Part shown: positions 55,062-64,000 of the stretch, piece after piece
How the letters are laid out: every line of letters begins with the position of its first letter
Numbering within the stretch: the first letter of the stretch is position 1
Assembly (NCBI RefSeq): GCF_964656455.1
Contig: NC_135720.1
Coordinates: 53,966,598-54,030,597 of the forward strand
Length of the DNA: 64,000 nucleotides
DNA from: Halichoerus grypus
Taxonomy: Eukaryota; Chordata; Mammalia; Carnivora; Phocidae
Reading direction: 5' to 3'
Notes under the pieces: generated by a model
Database searches by the model: none
Seen by the model: the letters and a program-made list of their open reading frames with translations, nothing else
What the model was told of the DNA's origin: nothing
Position numbers and translations under genes: made by a program

Positions 55062-55309
55062 AAAAGTATATATCTTTAAAAGTTGAAGCAAAGATAGCTC
55101 TGATGTGTCTTGGAGACAGGTACATAGAGATAAGTAGATTGCAGACAGGTGTAGGTTGTATTATTCTCTATGCTTTTTGTTATCATTGAAATATACAAGT
55201 GAAGGAGGTCACGTATTTTACCCTACTTTAAAAAATGACATCAGTGAAAACAAAATACTCTGAAAACACTCTGAAACTCTTGGATTTAAGCTGGACATTT
55301 TTTTTCAAA

Positions 55310-55460
55310 TATAATTTCATTTCAACTCTCCACATTTAACCAATAGGGAAACCAAGGCACTGTAATTAAGTAACTCCAAAGGTTATAAAAATTTTTGATA
55401 AACCCTGGGTCCAAGTGTGTTTCTACTCCATTCAAGGCCCCGAGCAATTGCCATATTACT
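55310..55460 (+). repeat. MIR element
   Basis: 'atttcaactctccacatttaaccaatagggaaaccaaggcactgtaattaagtaactccaaaggttataaaaa ... accctgggtccaagtgtgtttctactccattcaagg' is a decayed MIR in order. Confidence 0.6.
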
Positions 55461-55868
55461 TGAGGGCAGGTGATTGGAAGGCCTGCCTTAGTATATGTGA
55501 GCCCATCCCACAATGACTCTCAAGTTTGAGAGAACTGAATGCTAGGCAAGTGACATAGCAGTGCCAACGCATGTAATAGAAGTCCCATATTCAGCCATCA
55601 CCGGCTGAACAAAAGATTCCCTAGGAATCAAGTCTACATGGGACTGTCAGGAGCAGACAGTATCTTCAGGAGCAGAGCTGGGAAGAGAGACCAGAGGAGA
55701 AAAGTTCCAAATGGGGAAGTGTTTGGAAAGGCATTGGATTTGCTGTGTACTTGGGATATCAATTCTCTCTGGTTCCAAGGTGCAGTGCTCCACTTAATCA
55801 CTAACCAGAAACTTTCTAGATGCTGGTGTCTTGCTTTAGTTTAATGCAAACAAAAGCATTATGGTGTT

Positions 55869-56279
55869 GGGGCACCTGGGTGGCTCAGTCAGTTAAGCGA
55901 ACAACTCTTTTTTTTTTTTTTTAAAGATTTTATTTATTTATTTGACAGAGAGAGACACAGCGAGAGAGGGAACACAAGCAGGGGGAGTGGGAGAGGGAGA
56001 AGTAGGCTTCCTGCTGAGCAGGGAGCCCGATGCGGGGCTGGATCCCAGGACCCTGGGATCATGACCTGAGCCGAAAGCAGACGCTTAATGACTGAGCCAC
56101 CCAGGTGCCCCACAACTTTTGATTTCTGCTCAGGTCATGATCTCAGGGTAATGAGATCGAGCCCAGGATCAGTCTCCACGCTCACTGTGGAGTCTGGTGA
56201 GATTCTCTCTCTCCCTCTGCTCCTCCCCCCACTTACACTCTCTGGCTCTCAAAATAAATAAATAAAATCTTTAAAAAAC
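55869..56279 (+). mobile_element. Outer can-SINE, split by an antisense can-SINE
   Basis: GGGGCACCTGGGTGGCTCAG to 'agttaagcgaacaact' (55869-55906). The body resumes at 56112 ('acaacttttgatttctgctcaggtcatgatctcaggg') and ends AAATAAATAAATAAAATC with a short oligo-A. Confidence 0.94.
55911..56111 (-). mobile_element. Inner can-SINE, antisense, nested
   Basis: T-run, TTTAAAGATTTTATTTATTT, GACAGAGAGAGACACAGCGAG, to GCCACCCAGGTGCCCC. It is close to consensus. The target duplication is acaact(c)ttt at 55901-55910 against acaactttt at 56112. Its opposite orientation lets the combined element fold on itself if transcribed. Confidence 0.95.
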
Positions 56280-59200
56280 AACCCTTATAGAGTCAATATT
56301 GTCTACAATTATATTTTAATTGATCACAATGTAATTTCTAAATTTAGATGAAAAAGCACATGTATATTATCATTTAATTGTAGCCCACTTGATTTGTAAT
56401 AACTCAATAAAGATAGATACTACCAGCCATAAATGATAAAAAAGTTTCCTTTCAGAGAGTTGACTAACAGTCCTTGGGGTGACAAATAAAAGATGTGAGA
56501 AGGAATGAAGTTCTTAGAAAAATTGGGAATTAATGTCATTTTATTTTAAACTAGGTGTACTGGTTTCCCTGAGTCTGACTTATGAAGCAATTGAGATGGG
56601 CAATCCTGGGAGAGGTAAAAATCTAAATAAAATAGAACTGTCAGAAGTACAGAAGGAAACCGCTCAGTGTATCCATTTGACTCATGAGTTCGTTAACAGT
56701 CTCAGTGTCTTATCAACCAAAATGTTGCATTTTTAGATCAATTTATATTAGAGACAGAAAATATTTATTATCAAATAAAAGTATTCTAAAAATTTTTAAG
56801 TATGTCTCTTATATCGAAACTACCCTTTTAATTAAAAAAATGAAAAAAGGGTTACTATTTAGCCACACACTTCCAGTTTGATGGACTCAAAACAAAATTC
56901 ACAGATATTTCAAGTGTGAAATGCTGTGAGAGGCAGTAATGTTAATCTGTAATAACAAACTTGTTAGAAAACCACAACCAGAGGCAAATTAAATTTGTAA
57001 TGAAAATACTTAAAATTAATATATTCAAACTCCTTGAGTTTGAGTATATAATTACATATGTTAATATAAAATAGAAATCAACCAAAGCATATACTTTTCT
57101 AATAGAACATTTCTAAACTCTAACAACCAGTGTACTTTTTAATTCTGCTTGAGTATACAGTACCATTTTACTAAGTGAATTAGTTACAAAACACTGACTC
57201 TCATTGTCAGATGAGAAGAAACACTACATGCAGTGGACTTTTCTGTAAAGCCATAATCCCCACATTTACTAAAGTTTAAAGTGTTCTAGTCAAAAGAAAA
57301 TATTTTTCTTCTGCAGTGGTAATGTTTAACACACATGCTTTTGTTCATATACTATCCACAGATTGTATTAGAGTTCATAGAACCATATTTAAAATTTCAT
57401 TAGGGAAACCCCACACGTATTTTACTCAGGCAACTGTTGAAAGACATTCCACTTGGTGTACAAAGCCTTCTACTGCTTACACAAGCAAATTTGTTTACAG
57501 AACTATTTAAAAGAGCAAGAGTGGCTAAAATCTTGAAAGAAAAAAATCTCCTTGGAATTAAGGTACATTTCTGAAGGGCAAGAAACCAATATATTTAACT
57601 GCTGAACAATAAAATACTCCTCAAATAGACAGTATGGTTCCCCCCCCTTTCTTTTTTTTACATATTCTGGAAGCTCTCCTCCAGATACCCATTACAAAGC
57701 CCAGAGAACTCTCCTTTTATTTTCCAGTATTGTCCAGTAGTTTGTATTGCCTCCAAGTATTTTATAATTTCCAATAGGTAAAAAAAATACTTCAAAATCC
57801 CTTTCGCAAATATGAGGAGGACAAGCTTTCTAAAGACAACCTCTCCAACCTACTTCCACTAAAAAAGACTTGTAAGTGGATTCATAGCAGTACTTAGGGA
57901 ACATTTAGTCCTAAATGCAGTATCATAACCTATAACCAGTTAAGGAGGCAAGACTAGCCCGTTTTCCAAATACAATGAGACTCTTAATCAAGTTCAGTCA
58001 AGAAATGCCATTGGCTGTAAAGAACAAATAAGTAAGTTTGTTTAGGGAGGATTAAAATTATACTGTCTATTGGGCAAATATCCTAATATTTTAAAAAGAC
58101 AGAACTGAGAGAAATGATTAAAAAATATATGTAATCCCGGCCCACACTTTCAGGCTTTCCATGATACATGAAAAAGCTCACAATTTAGAGAGCTAGAAGT
58201 TACTTAGTACAAAATTTTAAATACTTCTATTGAAAGAACTTGCCAGGAAAGTAATGTGACCCATCCCTGCACCTTATGTTTATTTGTGAGGCATTTTTAT
58301 TTGTAAACACTGGGTTCCTCAGCTTCCACTTCTTACCCCACCCCTTAGAATATGTGACACATTTGTCATTTAAATTAGATTGTCCATCAATAAGATTTTT
58401 ACTGCCCTCAGCTCTGCAGCAGCCTATATGTATATAGTGTGAGTGCAAAGTGCAGAGCAGGTAAGTGAGGGAATCATACAGTCATTAAAGAACCAGAGAA
58501 ATTAGCAGCAGCATGTACAAGGTCAGCATTTGTTTTCTTATTTACTTAAATGTGGCAAACCAAAATCCTGATGTGACTCCAACCCAGGAGACAGCCTATT
58601 TAACAGAAACGACATTTAATTTGTGTCAGAAACACAGTCTAGTCCCCTCTCTGTCAAAAGAAAATGATAATATCAGCCCTATGGACCCTTTAGAGATGTT
58701 ATCACTATAAAACAAAATGTACTTATGAGCCCTAAGATTCAAATGGGTACAGACTCCCAAGAAGATAGACTTCATGTTTAATACTCCCTCTTCATATTTA
58801 GTTTTTAAAAACTTTTATTTAAAATAGCCATAAAAATCTACTAAAAGAGAAGTTATTCTTGCACAGAGGCTGAAGTTTGTTTAAAACCAAACAATTTCAA
58901 AACATGGCATATGTTAAAATACAGTCCAAACCATAGGGTTTTTTGTTTTGTTTTGTTTTTTTAATGTCAGGGGAGGAGTCGAATGCTATAGAAAACATGT
59001 TAACTTTCCACTTCTTTCCAGTGCTTAGGAAACAGATACTTTACAATGACAAATCTTTAGCCTACCACATAGAGTTTAAAAGGCATGATACTGTAAGAAT
59101 TAGGAGCTGGATATATTTGGACTTCTCACTTAATAATTTGTCTAAATGTTGTATATTCAATTTAGAAATGATCAATCACTAATTAACTTTCACTTCACCA

Positions 59201-60199
59201 GCAGAACCAGAGATTATCACATCTATTTGACAACTATTATAGAGAAATTGACCTTTATGCTAATATTTCAGTGTGCCTAAAGTTTGGCAATATTTATTCA
59301 GATTAAATTATGCACATTTAAGAACTACATTTAAATGAATAGCTGCTTAAGTATATTCTTTATAACACTGAGATTATGAGAAAAAGATGTGTGTGATCTG
59401 TGCAAGACCATGTGGTATTTAAATGATTTCACCTTGTCTTGCTAACTTGTTCAAATCAGGAAATATTTTTAAAATAGAATTTCCTAAGATGTTTTTTGAC
59501 TAGAAAGAAATCAAGTTTGGATAAAGAGGTATTGGAGTGAGAGAGGATGGGGGCCATATCGGACTGAACGCCTTTTTCAACACAGAGGAAACTGTGCACT
59601 ACAAGACTCTGGAACAAATATGTTTCCGTGTTTTTGTACCACAACGTTGAAAAACATCATATTTTAATTTCAGGCCTTATAAACTAAAGATGTCCCCTAA
59701 AATTAATTATACTTATTATTTTGGCTCAGAGTCTGTGGCTCACTACATCTGTTAGAAACTTCATTGTGCTTCGTATTTAAAGAACCAAATCTAGTTGGCT
59801 GATGGGAGGGGGAAAAGTTTAATTCAAAGGGAGATGTAATACTGTGAAAATAACCAAATAATTTGTCTCCGAAAGGCGTTCAGGGGGAGCAGAGCTTCTC
59901 AAATCATCTGTATGGTGTATCTACTGTGCATTTTATTATTTTTCCCACTTGTGTCTTTCTGACTAAGTTAACAGCTAAAGGTTTTACTTAATCAATTCTC
60001 TTGAGACGCTCTTCCTGCACAGTGGTAGTTTCAGCAAAGAGGGCTAAGTAAAAGCACCTCCAGGGCAAATTTTTTCCTTTTGGTCTCCCCTCCCGGAGTT
60101 TCGAAATTTTGTTTTTCGTTTCTATATACATCAAAACGTTTAAAACTTAAAAAAAAATTTTTCCCTAGAAGGCTTCGGAAAATTAAAAAAAAAGGAAAA
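56280..60199. other. Unique A+T-rich DNA before the CpG patches, no gene identified
   Basis: No can-SINE, clear LINE or LTR in about 3.9 kb. Simple tracts: C-run near 57641-57648 and (TTTTG)n near 58940-58960. ORFs stay under 80 codons and show no motif. Near 59860-60000 the sequence is rich in motif-like words (cgaaaggcgttcagg, gttaacagctaaagg), possibly a conserved element. CpG is rare until about 60200. Confidence 0.45.
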
Positions 60200-61020
60200 A
60201 AGACCCCTACGGGACCGTCCCTAAGAGTGCCGAGACCGCCGGGTTAACAAGCCTCTAGCCAGGTGATCAAGGGGCGAGGCAGTCGGTAGTTCATTGACCC
60301 CAAGAAGAACGTGACAGCACCGGGTAGGTGCCCCCAGATGGCACCTGCCCAAGACCCTCTTCCGCCCAAGCCTAACCTATACACTTGCCTGGAACCGAGG
60401 ACCTAAAAGAAGGTGGGGCAGGGAGGTGGTGGAAGGAGGATGAGACTGGGCGAGAAACTCAGATTGCCATTCCGCAGCATTGGAGTTTGAGTCATCTCTC
60501 TGGCTTTCAAAACCGGGAAGGGGAAGTGCGCGTCTGCCAGGAGTTAGGCGATGTGCTAGGCGGGAGAAAAAGCGCACTCTAACCCTCTCGACAAGGGGCC
60601 CTTCTCTCTCCCGGCCAAAAGAAGCAAGTCGGGACGCTCCTAGATCTGCAGAGGCTTCTGCGACAAGCCCACTGTCACCCGACTGGGGCGAACGGCGCGA
60701 CCCGGAGTCCCAGGGGCGCGCTCCCCGCCAGCCCCAGGTCCTGCGCGGGGGCGGCGGCGTCGGTGTCTGCCCTAAACCGTCTCAGACCCGCGCGCCGAGA
60801 TTTTCTTGCAGTTCATACACTCAGCCGCCCGTGCCGCCAGGGCCGCTCCAAGAAAGCCACGCTTAGGGAGTTACGAGCAGGATCGTGGTTGTGACCGCAG
60901 GGCTATTGGGAAAAGGATTTCCCTGGAAGCTCGTCCTTCACAGCCCCTTTTCCTGGAACCCAGCGGACCTCGAGACAAAATGACGAACTCTAAACCTATT
61001 TCGAGAGTTCTCTCGACCTG
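60200..61020. promoter_or_regulatory. CpG-island patch 1
   Basis: CpG is nearly absent in most of the window but dense here, especially 60540-60860 (for example gcgaacggcgcgacccgg, gcgcgggggcggcggcgtcgg, cgcgcgccgag). Such islands usually mark promoters or developmental regulatory loci. No TATA box or initiator is obvious. ORFs through it (128 codons at 60480-60866) reflect G+C bias and are not supported as protein. Confidence 0.75.
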
Positions 61021-61319
61021 ATGTCAGGATCCCCAATTCTTTTCTTCTCATCTTGTCGAAAAAAACACCTTTTGGTAATTCTCACCACCACCCTCCCCCC
61101 TTTTTTGGGTGAGCGACTTTAAATAAAGGAGCTCAGAGAAAAAGGTGCGTAATCGAGAAGTTATCTCCGCTCGGTTACATGTCCCTGCTAGTCTCCGAGC
61201 GGAAGCTCCGCTGCAGGATTTTTTTTTTCCTCTAATTACGCAATTTAGCCTAATGTAGTCCAGTCGAGAGCCGTTAGTTGCATGCACGCTGAGCTCAGTG
61301 AAATTCACTGTGGAAATCG
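61021..61319. other. A+T-richer gap between CpG patches
   Basis: Some CpG remains (ctccgctcggttacatg, ctccgagcggaagctccgctgc) but oligo-T and oligo-A runs break it. No gene recognised. Confidence 0.5.
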
Positions 61320-61545
61320 CTTCTTCAACAGTGCCCCTGGGGGGACAGCCTGTCCCGAGCCGGACCCCAGTTTAGCGGCCTCTTACCTCGACCCCCTGGC
61401 CTCCCACGGCGTCTCCAGTGGACCGTCTACTCCTAACGACGTCCCCCACGGGCCAGCTGAGCGCCCCATCCCCAAAGCCGCTCCCGCCCCTCGCCTCCCT
61501 CGCCACAGTCCCGGACGCTTTTTAAAACTTTGAGCGCAGCCTTTA
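61320..61545. promoter_or_regulatory. CpG-island patch 2
   Basis: A G+C-rich block with regular CpG (gagccggaccccag, cacggcgtctcc, taacgacgtcccccacggg, gccgctcccgcccctcgcc). A GC-box-like CCCGCCCC lies near 61487. It ends abruptly at 'tttttaaaactttgagcg'. Confidence 0.7.
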
Positions 61546-62569
61546 CGTGACTGGACAGTAATAAATGCTCCTGCCCTTGTGCAGCCAACATCGATATCCT
61601 TGCTTCCCTTCACATTTCATAAATTAGGAAAACATATAAAGTTAACATTCCAAAAATAAGGTGTATTCGATTCTGCGTTTCATTTACCCTTACAAGTCGT
61701 TGACACGGAATTCTATCCTTCAAACAAACTGTAATGATCACTCCTAAGCTCCATCTTTCTACCTCGTTTTCAAATACCGAATAATTACTGCCGGAGAGAT
61801 AACTATCAGCATTGCTAGTGTTTACAGATTAAGCAATGGCAGAACACCAAATCACCACTCTTCTTACTATCCCTAACCCTGGTCTCAATTCTCTTCACTA
61901 AAATCCTAGCCGCCCTTCCCCCCAAGCCCCCCCCTTTTTTTTTTGCCACCGTAGCTTGGTTCTTTGAAAATTTATTTCCCCAAATCGCAAACGTAACATT
62001 TTAAAGACCTTCCAACGTCACCCTTCTCATTGCAATCATAATCCGCACACCTGCGCAGCTCTGCCCGCTCCTGAAGACGTCGAGCAGGAAACTCAGCTAT
62101 TTTCCTAGTGGCATCTTCTCGGCTCGCCCAGATAAACCTAAAAGACAAGCAACTTCAATGAATGCAAACTTCAGCTTTCCCGGGGAGAAACGGCAAGGCA
62201 GCTACAATCAGTCTCTGATTACACAAACATACCTAGGGGCAGGTTGGAGTGTGAAGGAAGGCTTCGGGGTGGGGGGTTGCCAACCTAGGGGTGGATTAAA
62301 CCAGTTCTATTGTTATTGAGTTTAGGAAAGCTAGCTTTTGTTTCGTGGTGGATATTGGGGGTAAAAACCGAGGGGTTTGAGTTAAGCCTCCCAGAAGTCT
62401 GTGAAAGAGCAAAACTTTAACTTAGGACTTTGGTTCTTCTAAATTGTCTAAGAGACTGAAGTAAGCATTAAGACTTCAGTGGAGAAAAGATTTAAAGTCA
62501 TTTGAAATATTGTAAAAGAAGGGTTGACGTCTGCATCGATCTGCCCTGTTTTCCTGGGGCTCATTGGTC
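61546..62569. other. Unique DNA between CpG patches, no gene seen
   Basis: Mostly A+T-rich. The 62040-62230 part is balanced, with a few CpGs and motif-like words (aagacgtcgagcagg, cagtctctgattacac). C-runs and a T-run lie near 61918-61943. No exon recognised. Confidence 0.45.
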
Positions 62570-63160
62570 CCCTCTGTCAAAGTGGGAGACCCAGGTGGCG
62601 ACGGCGGGGCTCCGCCGGTCGCATGTTGGGCCCCCAAGGCTCCGTACTCCCTCTAACCATCACTTTGTACTTCTGCTTTGGAGGAAGGAAGCGAACAGTC
62701 CTAGCTCCCTCCCCAGCAAACAAACCGGACAAAATAGGCCCGGAACTTTCCCGAGCCCACCTGGAGACACACACCTAAAAGGAAATGTTCTTTCCCGCCC
62801 ATTTAAGTAGGTAGCGGCTGATGGCAGTGATTGTGCACAGTGCCCAGGAGCCCCAAGTGAGGGATGTCTGACTCTGGATGTGTACAGGCAAGGGGGACCT
62901 TGAGCGGAAAGGGGTGCGAAGCCCTCTTTACCCCGCCTTCAGGCGTCAACAGTCCAAATGACAACTTTCATTGACAGAGAAGAGCTTCCCAGGCCGGGTC
63001 AGGGCGCGAGCGGCGGGGCGCCGCTGCGATTGGTCTGCCTCGTGTCACGTGACGGGCGCCACGTCCTGGCGACCCGCCCCCATCCCTGGCGCGCGCTCCG
63101 CAGCAGCTGCCGGGCCGCACGCCCACTTTCACTTTTCGCACTGGGGGTTCACAGCCGAGC
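62570..63160. promoter_or_regulatory. CpG-island patch 3 with promoter-like core
   Basis: CpG-dense at 62595-62625 (gcgacggcggggctccgccgg) and strongly at 62990-63160 (gggcgcgagcggcggggcgccgctgcg, ggcgcgcgctccg, gccgggccgcacgcc). The second part carries the promoter motifs listed separately. This is the strongest promoter candidate in the window; direction and gene are unknown. Confidence 0.75.
63029..63081. promoter_or_regulatory. Core motifs: inverted CCAAT box, CACGTG palindrome, GC box
   Basis: ATTGG (inverted CCAAT, NF-Y type) at 63029-63033; a perfect 10-bp palindrome GTCACGTGAC at 63044-63053, which is an E-box of the kind bound by USF and MITF/TFE factors and equal to the CLEAR consensus; and a CCGCCCC GC box (SP/KLF type) at 63074-63080. 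Spacing of 10 to 25 bp is typical of TATA-less CpG promoters. Confidence 0.6.
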
Positions 63161-64000
63161 GATGGCGTGTTTTTTTTTTTCTCTTTTCTTTTCTTTCAGG
63201 ATTTTGAGGAACAAAAGGGAGGCATTCTAAAGAAATAAGGGTTGCGCTTGCTTATGGTGGGGGACTGCTCTCCGGGAAAGAAGGGGGCTGGGAAACGGGT
63301 GTTTCCCGCTTTACAAGGGTAAAACTGAGTTTGCAGATCTACAGGAGGGCTAAAAACGCGATCAAAAGTAGAAAGCAGTCGAGTCGGTGCTTCACCTTCT
63401 CAGCAGTGACTTGGTAATTTGGTTTTTAGAAGGAAAGTCCTCCACGTAGTTTATTACGTTAGAGCAAATAAGGGCTACCAAAGCTAGCTCGTTATGCAAA
63501 CTAAGAAACTACACTCCTTTGGAAAAACTGACCATGGCTTCCGTCTCATCGCCAATCCTTGGTAACTTGACTGGAATCAGTTCAGAAAAAGTGTAGGGAG
63601 AGGGCTCTGTGCTAACTCCGGAATGAGCTAGTGACTTGGTGAAACCCAGGCCCAGCTAACAGTACAATGTGTGTGTTTGGACACTTACCTTCTACTCTCA
63701 CTTATTATCTGTTATCATGGCCAGTTACTGTCTATTGCCTTAAAAACATTCTCCTGTAGTTCTAAGTAATAAGTTCACCTTTAGAAAGAAAATATTTCAG
63801 AATATTGAAAACGTTATATTATTACTAACGCTGTGGAGATGGTTCTCCGTTCAGCAAATAGCCCATTCCTTTGGTCCTTTATTTATATGCAGAGTTATTA
63901 TACATATTACCTATTTCCAAGTGCCTGACCTGCTAGATTCTGGGTATAACAGCAGTCTGTCTCACATACAGTGCCCTCATAGTGCCCATCAGGGCAGGCC
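63161..64000. other. Flank of the CpG patch, no gene identified
   Basis: Begins with a polypyrimidine tract ending in TTTCAG at 63199, acceptor-like but only about 120 bp from the promoter core. The rest is unique, increasingly A+T-rich DNA. Possible first-intron or upstream sequence depending on the direction of transcription. Confidence 0.4.

Larger units (their letters stand above)
53075..55150 (+). mobile_element. Old L1 ORF2 3' part, interrupted by a nested L1 end and two can-SINEs
   Basis: The first part, 53075-53572 ('ccatatggaagaccaaaaaggccaaaaataactaaaacaattttgaag', 'cttaaacaagagacaaaagcacaaac'), continues at about 53985 ('gactccataaacaatgactagtgaaggcacagatc', 'gatgttcagtctcactagcagttagggaaatc') and after the SINE at 54449 ('cccattttatacccatctgaagtggg'), to about 55150. 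It is strongly diverged and all frames are broken. Confidence 0.75.

Noticed and set aside
60480..60866. 128-codon ORF in CpG patch 1
   Set aside because: Arg/Pro/Gly-rich composition is what any frame gives in CpG-dense DNA; competing frames on both strands are equally open.
61855..61945. Possible nuclear mitochondrial insertion near 'ccctaaccctggtctcaattctcttc'
   Set aside because: The strand composition is suggestive, but no mitochondrial gene or tRNA could be recognised and the stretch is only about 90 bp.
62958..63230. 90- and 78-codon ORFs across the promoter-like core
   Set aside because: They cross the CCAAT/E-box/GC-box cluster and end in a homopyrimidine-derived Phe run. More likely non-coding promoter DNA.
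63180..63230. Splice-acceptor-like tract TTTCAG at 63199 as an exon start
   Set aside because: Only about 120 bp from the promoter core and followed by a stop within 30 bases in the best frame; polypyrimidine tracts are common.
1..64000. CRISPR arrays, operons, toxin-antitoxin or phage-defence systems
   Set aside because: The window is mammalian nuclear DNA: SINE/LINE/LTR repeats, CpG depletion, no long ORFs and no regularly spaced direct repeats of CRISPR type.

Overview
This is nuclear genomic DNA of a placental mammal, almost certainly a caniform carnivore of the arctoid group (bear, pinniped or mustelid type). The diagnostic signal is about 28 copies of a tRNA-derived can-SINE. Each starts with a form of GGGGCGCCTGGGTGGCTCAG, carries an internal pol III A box and B box, and ends in a CT-rich stretch, AATAAATAAATAAAATCTT and oligo-A. 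The copies are not of the dog SINEC_Cf type (no GGGATCCCTGGGTGGCGCAG head) nor of the cat type. I see no bacterial, plasmid, phage or organelle content, and no protein-coding gene I can name. The six-frame ORFs are short (at most 156 codons). Almost all are chance frames or lie in transposon remnants; the only recognisable protein remnants are pieces of LINE ORF2.

Layout. 1-4.4 kb: mostly unique A+T-rich DNA with MIR scraps and one weak exon-like frame. 4.4-10.1 kb: a repeat-dense block with an L2 fossil that retains a readable reverse-transcriptase stretch, plus nine can-SINEs, including a SINE inside a SINE. 10.1-21.9 kb: about 12 kb without a can-SINE, holding a few ancient L1/L2/MIR pieces, a Tigger1-type DNA transposon remnant, a possible U6-like remnant and a 90-bp cluster of homeodomain-type TAAT sites. 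21.9-31.8 kb: dense SINE/LINE traffic, including a lineage-recent 5'-truncated L1 with a perfect 17-bp target duplication. 31.8-41.6 kb: a second can-SINE-free block of mostly unique DNA. 41.6-47.3 kb: L2, L1, an MLT1-type LTR and several SINEs, two of which used the same target site. 47.3-52.2 kb: unique DNA with AT-rich homeodomain-like motifs, C/G-run tracts and a 62-bp L1 tail insertion. 52.2-56.3 kb: an old L1 with a nested L1 3' end and a further SINE-in-SINE in opposite orientation. 56.3-60.2 kb: unique DNA. 60.2-63.2 kb: three CpG-rich patches. The last of these contains an inverted CCAAT box, a perfect GTCACGTGAC palindrome and a GC box within about 55 bp, and is the best promoter candidate in the window.

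Reading as a whole: an intergenic or intronic region next to a CpG-island promoter, with candidate conserved regulatory blocks between strongly clustered transposons. I cannot tell which gene the island serves. All repeat calls rest on recognising consensus patterns and target-site duplications by eye, not on a database search. I did not find a convincing new biological system here.
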